Source of the DNA: Isoperla grammatica
Lineage: Eukaryota > Arthropoda > Insecta > Plecoptera > Perlodidae
Length of the DNA stretch: 64,000 nucleotides
Reading direction: 5' to 3'
Assembly (NCBI GenBank): GCA_945910005.1
Contig: OX246747.1
Coordinates: forward strand, 281,501-345,500
Under the pieces are notes generated by a model. That model was not told where the DNA came from, searched no databases, and worked only from the letters and a program-made list of their open reading frames with translations. This document shows, piece after piece, positions 35,698 to 48,290 of this stretch. The first letter of the stretch is position 1, and each line of letters begins with the position of its first letter. Both the position numbers and the translations under genes were made by a program.

Positions 35698-35920
35698 ATC
35701 TCAGCAACTTTGTTGCCGCCACACATGCGGTCGCACATTCTAGGCCGATGGGTTGAGTCGATAAAGAAGTACTACTGCATGAGGTAGTCAACGTATGTTC
35801 ACCAGACAGATCTTAGATACGCCCTTACTACTAATACCTGCTCTACACTTGAATGTAATTAAATATGGCTGTCTTTAAATAGTCATATTTAAGTATGGCG
35901 ACTTCTACACTGCTCTGTAG
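35698..35920. other. Spacer before the Harbinger-type MITE
   Basis: No feature recognised. Confidence 0.4.
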
Positions 35921-35923
35921 TTA

Positions 35924-36319
35924 GGGTGCGTTTCAACTTGATTTTTCGCCTGCTAACCACTAATCACTAATCACTACCTGCTACACACTAAACGCTAACA
36001 GCTTTGGGCACGCCACCTAGTATGCTAATACAAAGTTTATTGTTATTAATCATCTAATGTAAATAAATACGATAATAATACTTCCACTCACTGGTTGGGT
36101 ATTTTCCTAACCTAAAAGTATCAGCTGTGATGGCTGGTATCAACCATCTTGGTTTAGTGGGTCAATTGGTGTCGTAGTGTACACTTTCGGCCACTACCCA
36201 CTACCCACTAACCACTAGCCAAATAAGGAACATTGGTCGCCTGCTTGTGATGTCACTTCCTTTCGATTAGTATAACTAAGCTTAGTCCACTACGAAAAAC
36301 GTCAAGTTGGAACACACCC
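35924..36319. mobile_element. PIF/Harbinger-type MITE
   Basis: A 396-bp element. The left end is GGGTGCGTTTCAACTTG. The right end, reverse-complemented, is GGGTGTGTTCCAACTTG, so 15 of 17 match, and the similarity runs on to TTTTTCG. It is flanked by TTA on both sides (35921-35923 and 36320-36322), the target duplication typical of PIF/Harbinger. No transposase. The interior has runs of ACTAACCACTA/ACTACCCACTA motifs near both ends (35950-35990 and 36192-36220). Confidence 0.85.
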
Positions 36320-36458
36320 TTAGTAGTTTGTGTGACGTAGTGGCCAGTTTTGGAACTAAATTTGTATTTGACAGATGGCGGTTTGAGGATGGTTTGAGGC
36401 ATGGTTTGAGGTTATGTACGGTAAACAAACGAAACGAACATGTCTATTTCTGCACTTC

Positions 36459-36732
36459 TTAACTGGTTGCCACGTCAAAATTGAACTTACCAGACTTGAA
36501 GCTTGTGCGTTTTATTTTGTAATACTTTGATTTCAGATTATTGACCTTCGTTTTGATTGCTTCTGGGGTTCTCACTATCCCCATTCTTTCAGTGATTCTT
36601 CCATCGCCAGCCATATCAAGGCGTGCCGAATGTGTCCAGCAAATTTTTTCTGGACCATAAACTACTCCAAACATCAATCAAAATTGTAATTTCTTCGCCT
36701 TTAAAATTTGAAGAACGTTTGGACGACATCAT
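36459..36732 (-). pseudogene. Frameshifted Myb/SANT-like DNA-binding domain
   Basis: Read on the minus strand from a Met codon at 36732, the first part (SNFKGEEITILIDVWSS) matches the start of a Myb/SANT-like (trihelix type) domain. That frame reaches a stop at 36616. The next part lies in another frame (minus 36677-36459), with RTPEAIKTKVNNLKSKYYKIK matching the end of the same domain. One frameshift near 36660 is enough to explain this. After KSG comes GGTAAGT, a good splice-donor sequence, so the coding part may have continued in another exon. Domains of this kind occur in host regulators and as the DNA-binding partner of PIF/Harbinger transposases. A Harbinger-type MITE lies 140 bp away, which makes a transposon origin attractive but unproven. 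It could also be a sequencing error in a live gene. Confidence 0.65.
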
Positions 36733-36879
36733 GAACGTCAGCGTGGTCGGACAGTTGCCGCGTAAAAGTTGACTCCTCCCATTTTCACGCAAGATCTCGC
36801 AAACAACGTTAAACATATATTTATATCGGGGTCCGAGAGATGATGATGAGAGGGTGTCTTTAAATACAGACTCGAACAC

Positions 36880-37640
36880 ACGTATTTAAAGACAGGCTGT
36901 ATTTAAATACTTATTTAACTATCTAGTGTAGAAGAGGTATAAGGACTATATTTACAAAGGACTGGAATATTTAATATTTTTACAAAAGAGTGGGCCTACA
37001 ATGTTTAATACACAGCAGAATCGTATTTGAACGTGCCCAATAATGCATCTCCAAGGCTTCAACTTCAACACAAGTCCAAATGCCGCGTGTGCCGCTATTC
37101 CAATGATATGGTAATAGCTCCCCTGGCTTAAGGCTGGTCCACGCAGGTTTTAAGACATAAGATTTAAGGTTTAACGCGTAGTCGTAAAGTTGGATAATAG
37201 GAAACACGTACTGGCGTCCACACAAAGTTTTAGTTTTAAGACGTTGTTTTTATGCGTTATTCATTGTCATAAAATATGTACTATGTCTACGGAAGGAAAA
37301 TCAATGCAAACTCGATCGGACTCTCCGTTCAGCCATATTTTAAAGTGAAGTTAATATTACACATGGCCGACCATATAGATCTGTGAGGCGCAAAGGCCGC
37401 TACCCGCTATTCTAATGAGAGCTGCGATATGGTAATAGATCCCCTGGCTTAGCCCAGCTTTGTTTATCTCTCGACGTCTTGCTTGCTGGTGTCAGTATGT
37501 AAATACACAGCCTTGCAAACGTCAAAGCGCTCTGATTTAGAACCACAGATCGCAAACACGGGCGGCGGTGGTGATGGATGAGTCGAGACGTCAACGCCGG
37601 AAGCTCTGCCTGATGTACGAGACGCATGGATATGTGTGTG
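36880..37640. other. Spacer with a dispersed repeat pair
   Basis: Two related segments, about 37084-37132 and 37395-37450, share CCGCTATTC-AATGA and ATGGTAATAG-TCCCCTGGCTTA. A sequence starting TTAAGGCTGGTCCACG (37127) looks like a transposon end, but no partner was found. No coding sequence recognised. Confidence 0.45.
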
Positions 37641-40600
37641 CTGGCTTCAAACACTGTAGTAGAACAACACAGGACATTGGCCACACCAGACAGCGGCGAC
37701 ACGCCACACTAGTGCGCTCTAGCGGCAAGCGGTGATACCACATACCGTAGTAGAATAATACAGGACACTGGCCACACTAGACAGCGGCGACACGCTACAC
37801 TAGTGCGCTCTAGCGGCAAGCGGTGATACCACATACCGTAGTAGAATAATACAGGACACTGGCCACACCAGACAGCGGCGACACGCTACACTAGTGCGCT
37901 CTAGCGGCAAGCGGTGATACCACATACCGTAGTAGAATAATACAGAACACTGGCCACACTAGACAGCGGCGACACGCTACACTAGTGCGCTCTAGCGGCA
38001 AGCGGTGATACCACATACCGTAGTAGAATAATACAGGACACTGGCCACACTAGACAGCGGCGACACGCTACACTAGTGCGCTCTAGCGGCAAGCGGTGAT
38101 ACCACATACCGTAGTAGAATAATACAGTACACTGGCCACACTAGACAGCGGCGACACGCTACACTAGTGCGCTCTAGCGGCAAGCAGTGATACCACATAC
38201 CGTAGTAGAATAATACAGTACACTGGCCACACTAGACAGCGGCGACACGCTACACTAGTGCGCTCTAGCGGCAAGCAGTGATACCACATACCGTAGTAGA
38301 ATAATACAGTACACTGGCCACACTAGACAGCGGCGACACGCTACACTAGTGCGCTCTAGCGGCAAGCGGTGATACCACATACCGTAGTAGAATAATACAG
38401 GACACTGGCCACACTAGACAGCGGCGACACGCCACACTAGTGCGCTCTAGCGGCAAGCGGTGATACTACATACCGTAGTAGAATAATACAGTACACTGGC
38501 CACACTAGACAGCGGCGACACGCTACACTAGTGCGCTCTAGCGGCAAGCGGTGATACCACATACCGTAGTAGAATAATACAGGACACTGGCCACACTAGA
38601 CAGCGGCGACACGCTACACTAGTGCGCTCTAGCGGCAAGCGGTGATACCACATACCGTAGTAGAATAATACAGGACACTGGCCACACTAGACAGCGGCGA
38701 CACGCAACACTAGTGCGCTCTAGCGGCAAGCGGTGATACTACATACCGTAGTAGAATAATACAGGACACTGGCCACACTAGACAGCGGGGACACGCAACA
38801 CTAGTGCGCTCTAGCGGCAAGCGGTGGTACCACATACCGTAGTAGAATAATACAGGACACTGGCCACACTAGACAGCGGGGACACGCAACACTAGTGCGC
38901 TCTAGCGGCAAGCGGTGATACCACATACCGTAGTAGAATAATACAGGACACTGGCCACACTAGACAGCGGCGACACGCTACACTAGTGCGCTCTAGCGGC
39001 AAGCGGTGATACCACATACCGTAGTAGAATAATACAGAACACTGGCCACACTAGACAGCGGCGACACGCTACACTAGTGCGCTCTAGCGGCAAGCAGTGA
39101 TACCACATACCGTAGTAGAATAATACAGTACACTGGCCACACTAGACAGCGGCGACACGCTACACTAGTGCGCTCTAGCGGCAAGCGGTGATACCACATA
39201 CCGTAGTAGAATAATACAGAACACTGGCCACACTAGACAGCGGCGACACGCTACACTAGTGCGCTCTAGCGGCAAGCAGTGATACCACATACCGTAGTAG
39301 AATAATACAGTACACTGGCCACACTAGACAGCGGCGACACGCAGCACTAGTGCGCTCTAGCGGCAAGCAGTGATACCACATACCGTAGTAGAATAATACA
39401 GTACACTGGCCACACTAGACAGCGGCGACACGCAGCACTAGTGCGCTCTAGCGGCAAGCAGTGATACCACATACCGTAGTAGAATAATACAGTACACTGG
39501 CCACACTAGACAGCGGCGACACGCAGCACTAGTGCGCTCTAGCGGCAAGCAGTGATACCACATACCGTAGTAGAATAATACAGTACACTGGCCACACTAG
39601 ACAGCGGCGACACGCAGCACTAGTGCGCTCTAGCGGCAAGCAGTGATACCACATACCGTAGTAGAATAATACAGGACACTGGCCACACTAGACAGCGGCG
39701 ACACGCAGCACTAGTGCGCTCTAGCGGCAAGCAGTGATACCACATACCGTAGTAGAATAATACAGTACACTGGCCACACTAGACAGCGGCGACACGCAGC
39801 ACTAGTGCGCTCTAGCGACAAGCGGTGATACCACATACCGTAGTAGAATAATACAGTACAATGGCCACACTAGACAGCGGCGACACGCAACACTAGTGCG
39901 CTCTAGCGGCAAGCGGTGATACCACATACCGTAGTAGAATAATACAGGACACTGGCCACACTAGACAGCGGCGACACGCAACACTAGTGCGCTCTAGAGG
40001 CAAGCGGTGGTACCACATACCGTAGTAGAATAATACAGAACACTGGCCACACTAGACAGCGGGGACACGCAACACTAGTGCGCTCTAGCGGCAAGCGGTG
40101 ATACCACATACCGTAGTAGAATAATACAGGACACTGGCCACACTAGACAGCGGGGACACGCAACACTAGTGCGCTCTAGCGGCAAGCGGTGATACCACAT
40201 ACCGTAGTAGAATAATACAGGACACTGGCCACACTAGACAGCGGCGACACGCCACACTAGTGCGCTCTAGCGGCAAGCAGTGATACCACATACCGTAGTA
40301 GAATAATACAGTACACTGGCCACACTAGACAGCGGCGACACGCAACACTAGTGCGCTCTAGCGGCAAGCGGTGATACCACATACCGTAGTAGAATAATAC
40401 AGGACACTGGCCACACTAGACAGCGGCGACACGCAACACTAGTGCGCTCTAGCGGCAAGCGGTGATACTACATACCGTAGTAGAATAATACAGGACACTG
40501 GCCACACCAGACAGCGGCGACACGCAACACTAGTGCGCTCTAGCGGCAAGCAGTGATACCACATACCGTAGTAGAATAATACAGGACACTGGCCACACTA

Positions 40601-43411
40601 GACAGCGGCGACACGCCACACTAGTGCGCTCTAGCGGCAAGCGGTGATACCACATACCGTAGTAGAATAATACAGGACACTGGCCACACCAGACAGCGGC
40701 GACACGCTACACTAGTGCGCTCTAGCGGCAAGCAGTGATACCACATACCGTAGTAGAATAATACAGGACACTGGCCACACTAGACAGCGGCGACACGCAA
40801 CACTAGTGCGCTCTAGCGGCAAGCGGTGATACCACATACCGTAGTAGAATAATACAGGACACTGGCCACACTAGACAGCGGCGACACGCAACACTAGTGC
40901 GCTCTAGCGGCAAGCGGTGGTACCACATACCGTAGTAGAATAATACAGGACACTGGCCACACTAGACAGCGGCGACACGCTACACTAGTGCGCTCTAGCG
41001 GCAAGCGGTGATACCACATACCGTAGTAGAATAACACAGGACACTGGTCACACTAGACAGCGGCGACACGCCACACTAGTGCGCTCTAGCGGCAAGCGGT
41101 GATACCACATACCGTAGTAGAATAACACAGGACACTGGCCACACTAGACAGCGGCGACACGCAACACTAGTGCGCTCTAGCGGCAAGCGGTGATACCACA
41201 TACCGTAGTAGAATAATACAGGACACTGGCCACACTAGACAGCGGCGACACGCCACACTAGTGCGCTCTAGCGGCAAGCGGTGATACCACATACCGTAGT
41301 AGAATAACACAGGACACTGGCCACACTAGACAGCGGCGACACGCAACACTAGTGCGCTCTAGCGGCAAGCGGTGATACCACATACCGTAGTAGAATAATA
41401 CAGGACACTGGCCACACTAGACAGCGGCGACACGCTACACTAGTGCGCTCTAGCGGCAAGCGGTGATACCACATACCGTAGTAGAATAATACAGGACACT
41501 GGCCACACTAGACAGCGGCGACACGCCACACTAGTGCGCTCTAGCGGCAAGCGGTGATACCACATACCGTAGTAGAATAATACAGGACACTGGCCACACT
41601 AGACAGCGGCGACACGCAACACTAGTGCGCTCTAGCGGCAAGCGGTGATACCACATACCGTAGTAGAATAATACAGGACACTGGCCACACCAGACAGCGG
41701 CGACACGCAACACTAGTGCGCTCTAGCGGCAAGCGGTGATACCACATACCGTAGTAGAATAATACAGGACACTGGTCACACTAGACAGCGGCGACACGCT
41801 ACACTAGTGCGCTCTAGCGGCAAGCGGTGATACCACATACCGTAGTAGAATAATACAGGACACTGGCCACACTAGACAGCGGCGACACGCTACACTAGTG
41901 CGCTCTAGCGGCAAGCGGTGATACCAAACACCGTTGTAGAATAATACAGGACACTGGCCACACTAGACAGCGGCGACACGCAACACTAGTGCGCTCTAGC
42001 GGCAAGCGGTGATACCAAACACCGTTGTAGAATAATACAGGACACTGGCCACACTAGACAGCGGCGACACGCTACACTAGTGCGCTCTAGCGGCAAGCGG
42101 TGATACCACATACCGTAGTAGAATAATACAGGACACTGGCCACACTAGACAGCGGCGACACGCTACACTAGTGCGCTCTAGCGGCAAGCGGTGATACCAC
42201 ATACCGTAGTAGAATAATACAGGACACTGGCCACACTAGACAGCGGCGACACGCCACACTAGTGCGCTCTAGCGGCAATCGGTGATACCACATACCGTAG
42301 TAGAATAATACAGGACACTGGTCACACTAGACAGCGGCGACACGCAACACTAGTGCGCTCTAGCGGCAATCGGTGATACCACATACCGTAGTAGAATAAT
42401 ACAGGACACTGGCCACACTAGACAGCGGCGACACGCCACACTAGTGCGCTCTAGCGGCAAGCGGTGATACCACATACCGTAGTAGAATAATACAGGACAC
42501 TGGCCACACTAACAGCGGCGACACGCCACACTAGTGCGCTCTAGCGGCAAGCGGTGATACCACATACCGTAGTAGAATAATACAGGACACTGGCCACACT
42601 AGACAGCGGCGACACGCCACACTAGTGCGCTCTAGCGGCAAGCGGTGATACCACATACCGTAGTAGAATAATACAGGACACTGGCCACACTAGACAGCGG
42701 CGACACGCAACACTAGTGCGCTCTAGCGGCAAGCGGTGATACCACATACAGTAGTAGAATAATACAGTACACTGGCCACACTAGACAGCGGCGACACGCA
42801 ACACTAGTGCGCTCTAGCGGCAAGCGGTGATACCACATACCGTAGTAGAATAATACAGGACACTGGTCACACTAGACAGCGGCGACACGCAACACTAGTG
42901 CGCTCTAGCGGCAATCGGTGATACCACATACCGTAGTAGAATAATACAGGACACTGGCCACACTAGACAGCGGCGACACGCCACACTAGTGCGCTCTAGC
43001 GGCAAGCGGTGATACCACATACCGTAGTAGAATAATACAGGACACTGGCCACACTAACAGCGGCGACACGCCACACTAGTGCGCTCTAGCGGCAAGCGGT
43101 GATACCACATACCGTAGTAGAATAATACAGGACACTGGCCACACTAGACAGCGGCGACACGCCACACTAGTGCGCTCTAGCGGCAAGCGGTGATACCACA
43201 TACCGTAGTAGAATAATACAGGACACTGGCCACACTAGACAGCGGCGACACGCAACACTAGTGCGCTCTAGCGGCAAGCGGTGATACCACATACAGTAGT
43301 AGAATAATACAGTACACTGGCCACACTAGACAGCGGCGACACGCAACACTAGTGCGCTCTAGCGGCAAGCGGTGATACCACATACAGTAGTAGAATAATA
43401 CAGTACAATGG
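37641..43411. repeat. 91-bp satellite array, about 63 copies, with higher-order structure
   Basis: CACTAGTG, an 8-bp palindrome, recurs every 91 bp (37707, 37798 and so on). Variants include CGCTACAC/CGCAACAC/CGCCACAC/CGCAGCAC, CAGGACAC/CAGTACAC/CAGAACAC and GCGGTGAT/GCAGTGAT, in local runs. A 1-bp deletion (ACACTAACAGCGG) recurs at 42511 and 43056, 545 bp apart (six units), marking a duplicated block covering about 42260-43400. The first unit (37641-37707) and the last unit are divergent. Confidence 0.98.
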
Positions 43412-44080
43412 CCACAAGAGCAATAAATTCTCTATATTATGAAATATTTTGATTTACATTTGGCACAACTTGTACACATTTTAAAGCTAATTCAACAGAC
43501 CGAAGTCGGGAATTCCACAGGCTGAACATAAGTAGTAAGTTACCTTTATTGACACGATGAATCTTGAGTTCGAACAAACTCTTTACAGATTCATAATTTT
43601 AAATTTTACAATGAGAAACTGATATTACGTCATGGTAATAAGCTAATTAAGTAATAATAAAATATAATGGAGAGTAGAAACAATAGTATATTGTTAGCAT
43701 GCGTGCTAGAGTTATAGGCCTAGATATCAAATCTTTGTTACAATAATTGTGAACAGTAAATTGGATGCACCTGTACACCAACAGATTAAGAAGACAATGA
43801 AACACAGGGATGGTTCCCTCCACCCCTGCGAAGCTGCGTCACTCACGGAGATAAATGCAATATTGATTCCTAATTAGGCCACCCAGCGCGCCCATCTCAA
43901 TCACCCTTAGCAGCACAAACGACTTCCGGCCACCTTCAACACCTCAAACACGCACTTCCGGTAGCCGCCATCTTGCGCTGACGTCACACAACAGAGTGAC
44001 AACGGCTGGGTGACACTGATTATACCGGCTATCAATCATAACAGCGGGATCTAGGTGCCATGCTGACTTGATCAAGCCCA
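43412..44080. other. Spacer
   Basis: AT-rich on the left, then the cluster of promoter-like motifs listed separately. No coding sequence recognised. Confidence 0.5.
43922..43986. promoter_or_regulatory. Cluster of ETS, YY1 and CRE-like motifs
   Basis: ACTTCCGG (ETS-type) occurs at 43922-43929 and 43954-43961, CCGCCATCTTG (YY1/Pho-type) at 43966-43975, and TGACGTCA (CRE) at 43979-43986. This spacing and mix is typical of TATA-less housekeeping promoters in animals. No first exon is recognised on either side, so it may be a promoter of an unseen transcript, or transposon-borne. Confidence 0.4.
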
Positions 44081-44332
44081 GGGCCTGGATTCACAAAGAT
44101 GCCTAACTCTTAAGTTGTCCTAAGTTAGGCAAATTCTAACTAGATAAATCAAGATAAATCAATCTTGGTATTACTACACATTCACAAATAAAATATTATT
44201 AGTTAAATTGTTGATATTTTACTATATTGCATCTGTATGACATTGCAGGACGACATATGCGTGATTTATATCACTAAGATTTGCCTAAACTAGGACGTCT
44301 TAGCACTTGGGCATCTTTGTGAATCTGGGCCC
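44081..44332. mobile_element. MITE with long terminal inverted repeats
   Basis: The left arm begins GGGCCTGGATTCACAAAGAT and the right arm, reverse-complemented, GGGCCCAGATTCACAAAGAT. Similarity continues through GTCCTA and TTAGGCAAA for about 53 bp. The element is 252 bp, has no coding content, and would fold into a hairpin as RNA. The target duplication is ambiguous because the flanks repeat CCCA/GGG, so the superfamily is not assigned. Confidence 0.8.
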
Positions 44333-44852
44333 AGGGGTTTGTAGGGGTCCTTCTAGATAGAGCTAACCACGGCCCTCTAGATCTTCAGTGACAACGTTGC
44401 AGAACATTGAAAAATGCCCGTTGAAAACTTATTGTTATTGTTGAGTATTGTTGTCATTGATGTATCAAGCAAGGACCCTTAGATAGAAGTAATTACGGCC
44501 TCTTTATAACTCTAGGTCGCGCAGCGCTAGAAGTAAACCTTCGTTCACACACCTCTAGGAAGAACTGGGGATACGTCTCATACGGTCTACAAACTTTCCG
44601 AAGATTAAATACATGATATTTTGTTCCTAGACACGTATTTATCTGTCTTATTTAGGGTCGCTCATTTAAACAGACTGTTACCGTAAGGTTACTTACAACT
44701 TGCAATCAGGCAGCTTAAAGGATCAGCAAACTCCCTTACCTGGAAATAAAAGAAAAAGAAAATTTAAAAACAATCATAGACATTGATAAAAAGTCGTCTC
44801 ACTCTTATTTTTGAATTCACCCTGTCTGCACCGTTTGCTGGTATGGGCAGTG
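44333..44852. other. Spacer
   Basis: Nothing recognised. Confidence 0.5.
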
Positions 44853-44953
44853 TAGAGAGGGTAAGAGGGTAAAGTAAGAGGGTAGGGTAAGAGGGTAGGG
44901 TAAGAGGGTAGGGTAAGAGAGTAGGGTCAGAAAGAAGGGTAAGAGGGTATAGG
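44853..44953. repeat. 15-bp GGGTAAGAGGGTAG-type repeat
   Basis: Imperfect copies of TAAGAGGGTAGGG. G runs of three are regularly spaced, but the repeat is too degenerate for a telomere tract. Confidence 0.85.
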
Positions 44954-45249
44954 CAACTTTGAAATTTTCTGGATTTTCTGGTTTAAAATTTAGTTAAATT
45001 TTACACTATTTTTTTATTCCCAAAATACATCCACCACAAAAAACAAAAATAGTATTGATGAACATATCAATAATGTGTAAATAAAAACAACCTGAAAACT
45101 TTATATAGGATTCCGCGTAAGGAAACCAGTCCTTGGGTGGACTCGACCTGGCTGGCTCCCATCTTCCGCTCCACCGACATAGTTTCACATAATGGCCCAA
45201 GTTTAGCAGACAGAGTAGAAGCAAAGAGATTGGAGGAGCGCAAGTTGGC
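44954..45249. other. Spacer
   Basis: A 72-codon minus frame (45006-45224) with no recognised domain. Confidence 0.4.
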
Positions 45250-45428
45250 CCTTATCAGTCATGCGGGGGCGCGCTATGCATTACGACAGTAGCCTCGCCA
45301 TTACCTTCGAGACACGTTCTATCAAGTACTATACTGCTATCGGCCATGGGGGCGCGCTATGCATTAGGACAGTAGCCTCGCCATTACCTTCGAGACACGT
45401 TCTATCAAGTACTATACTACTATCGGCG
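45250..45428. repeat. 83-bp tandem duplication
   Basis: GGGGGCGCGCTATGCATTA occurs at 45265 and 45348. The second copy runs straight into the 65-bp array through the shared ATACTGCTATCGG / ATACTACTATCGG. Confidence 0.93.
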
Positions 45429-47067
45429 TAAGATACAAGGTGTTGTCGTCACGGATTATGTAATAAACGATGCCAGGTATACTGCTATCGGCGTAAGATA
45501 CAAGGTGTTGTCGTCACGGATTATGTAATAAACGATGCCAGGTATACTGCTATCGGCGTAAGATACAAGGTGTTGTCGTCACGGATTATGTAATAAACGA
45601 TGCCAGGTATACTGCTATCGGCGTAAGATACAAGGTGTTGTCGTCACGGATTATGTAATAAACGATGCCAGGTATACTGCTATCGGCGTAAGATACAAGG
45701 TGTTGTCGTCACGGATTATGTAATAAACGATGCCAGGTATACTGCTATCGGCGTAAGATACAAGGTGTTGTCGTCACGGATTATGTAATAAACGATGCCA
45801 GGTATACTGCTATCGGCGTAAGATACAAGGTGTTGTCGTCACGGATTATGTAATAAACGATGCCAGGTATACTGCTATCGGCGTAAGATACAAGGTGTTG
45901 TCGTCACGGATTATGTAATAAACGATGCCAGGTATACTGCTATCGGCGTAAGATACAAGGTGTTGTGGTCACGGATTATGTAATAAACGATGCCAGGTAT
46001 ACTGCTATCGGCGTAAGATACAAGGTGTTGTCGTCACGGATTATGTAATAAACGATGCCAGGTATACTGCTATCGGCGTAAGATACAAGGTGTTGTGGTC
46101 ACGGATTATGTAATAAACGATGCCAGGTATACTGCTATCGGCGTAAGATACAAGGTGTTGTCGTCACGGATTATGTAATAAACGATGCCAGGTATACTGC
46201 TATCGGCGTTAGATACAAGGTGTTGTCGTCACGGATTATGTAATAAACGATGCCAGGTATACTGCTATCGGCGTTAGATACAAGGTGTTGTCGTCGCGGA
46301 TTATGTAATAAACGATGCCAGGTATACTGCTATCGGCGTAAGATACAAGGTGTTGTCGTCACGGATTATGTAATAAACGATGCCAGGTATACTGCTATCG
46401 GCGTAAGATACAAGGTGTTGTCGTCACGGATTATGTAATAAACGATGCCAGGTATACTGCTATCGGCGTAAGATACAAGGTGTTGTCGTCGCGGATTACG
46501 TAATAAACGATGCCAGGTATACTGCTATCGGCGTAAGATACAAGGTGTTGTCACGGATTATGTAATAAACGATGCCAGGTATACTGCTATCGGCGTAAGA
46601 TACAAGGTGTTGTCGTCACGGATTATGTAATAAACGATGCCAGGTATACTGCTATCGGCGTAAGATACAAGGTGTTGTCGTCACGGATTATGTAATAAAC
46701 GATGCCAGGTATACTGCTATCGGCGTAAGATACAAGGTGTTGTCGTCACGGATTATGTAATAAACGATGCCAGGTATGCTGCTATCGGCGTAAGATACAA
46801 GGTGTTGTCGTCACGGATTATGTAATAAACGATGCCAGGTATACTGCTATCGGCGTAAGATACAAGGTGTTGTCGTCACGGATTATGTAATAAACGATGC
46901 CAGGTATACTGCTATCGGCGTAAGATACAAGGTGTTGTCGTCACGGATTATGTAATAAACGATGCCAGGTATGCTGCTATCGGCGTAAGATACAAGGTGT
47001 TGTCGTCACGGATTATGTAATAAACGATGCCAGGTATACTGCTATCGGCGTAAGATACAAGGTGTTG
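45419..47067. repeat. 65-bp minisatellite array (first), about 25 copies
   Basis: ACTGCTATCG recurs at 45481, 45546 and onward, 65 bp apart. Copies are nearly identical. Rare variants are GTGGTC for GTCGTC, GCGTTAG, and one unit lacking GTC near 46550. Each unit contains ATTATGTAAT, a perfect match to the palindromic PAR-bZIP/NFIL3/Vrille consensus RTTAYGTAAY. Confidence 0.97.
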
Positions 47068-47507
47068 CGGTAGACAGCAGACCCATCAAGCCAGGTGTCA
47101 TTGTTTAAAATAGAAATCTTTTGAAGTAGTTAAATGTCATAATTTCTCAACTACTTCTCAGAAATATGGAGTGACCACGAAAAATGGATATGAAATTAAC
47201 TATAAATTTAAAAAATAGCTTGAAAACTGTCAATTTTATAGCAGTGGTCTCGTCATCATTATAATTTTCAGACTATGCCAACATTGTTAATATTGAAGCT
47301 ATTTAAAAAAAAAGTTAATTTTATATACATTGTTAGTGATTATTCCATTTCCATATATCTGGGAAGAAGTTGAGATATTGTAACATTTAACTACACAAAA
47401 GATTGCTATTTTAAACAATAAAACCTGGCTTGTTGACCGCAACCCTCCCCGCATACCTTTCTCGCAAGCGCTTAGCCGGTACCAAGTGTTGTGGGGAGGG
47501 GAGGGGA
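47068..47507. other. AT-rich spacer
   Basis: Nothing recognised apart from a GGGGAGGGGAGGGG run (47490-47506). Confidence 0.5.
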
Positions 47508-47559
47508 AATTATTACATAATCCGTGACTACAACACCTTGTTCGTTACAGTAAGAGCAG
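47508..47559 (-). repeat. Inverted partial copy of the 65-bp unit
   Basis: ATTACATAATCCGTGAC-ACAACACCTTG is the reverse complement of the core of the 65-bp unit at 45419-47067. The homology fades into the start of the 8-bp array. Confidence 0.85.
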
Positions 47560-48113
47560 TATAGCAGTATAGCAGTATAGCAGTATAGCAATATAGCAGT
47601 ATAGCAGTATAGCAGTATAGCAGTATAGCAGTATAGCAGTATAGCAGTATAGCAATATAGCAGTATAGCAGTATAGCAGTATAGCAGTATAGCAGTATAG
47701 CAGTATAGCAATATAGCAGTATAGCAGTATCGCAGTATAGCAGTATAGCAGTATAGCAGTATAGCAATATAGCAGTATAGCAGTATAGCAATATAGCAGT
47801 ATAGCAGTATAGCAGTATAGCAGTATAGCAGTATAGCAGTATAGCAGTATAGCAGTATAGCAGTATAGCAGTATAGCAATATAGCAGTATAGCAGTATAG
47901 CAGTATAGCAGTATAGCAATATAGCAGTATAGCAGTATAGCAGTATAGCAGTATAGCAGTATAGCAGTATAGCGGTATAGCAGTATAGCAGTATAGCAGT
48001 ATAGCAGTATAGCAGTATAGCAGTATAGCAGTATAGCAGTATAGCAGTATAGCAGTATAGCAGTATAGCGGTATAGCAGTATAGCAGTATAGCAGTATAG
48101 CAGTATAGCAGTA
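47556..48113. repeat. 8-bp CAGTATAG array, about 69 copies
   Basis: Mostly perfect CAGTATAG with CAATATAG and CGGTATAG variants at irregular intervals. The minus frames giving LLYCYTAI repeats are by-products of the 24-bp codon cycle. Confidence 0.97.
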
Positions 48114-48290
48114 TTTACTATTTAGTAATGTGTTTGCTAGTTCATTGTTACAATATTTGTTACAATGTTTCAGACGGCGTTTGGTGCAAATTCAACTGTT
48201 CTCTAACTTGGTTTGCAATTATTACTTGAAAGCAACATAAATATACTATTTCGTCTCAATTACTCCTTTAATCGTTTACAATGGTATATA
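48114..48290. other. Short AT-rich spacer
   Basis: Nothing recognised. Confidence 0.4.

Noticed and set aside
35221..35787. Proteins with ten-residue repeats on both strands
   Set aside because: Exact 30-bp repeat translated in several frames; perfect DNA identity including third positions gives no evidence of coding.
47472..47919. Tyr/Leu/Cys-rich minus-strand protein
   Set aside because: Translation of the 8-bp CAGTATAG array.
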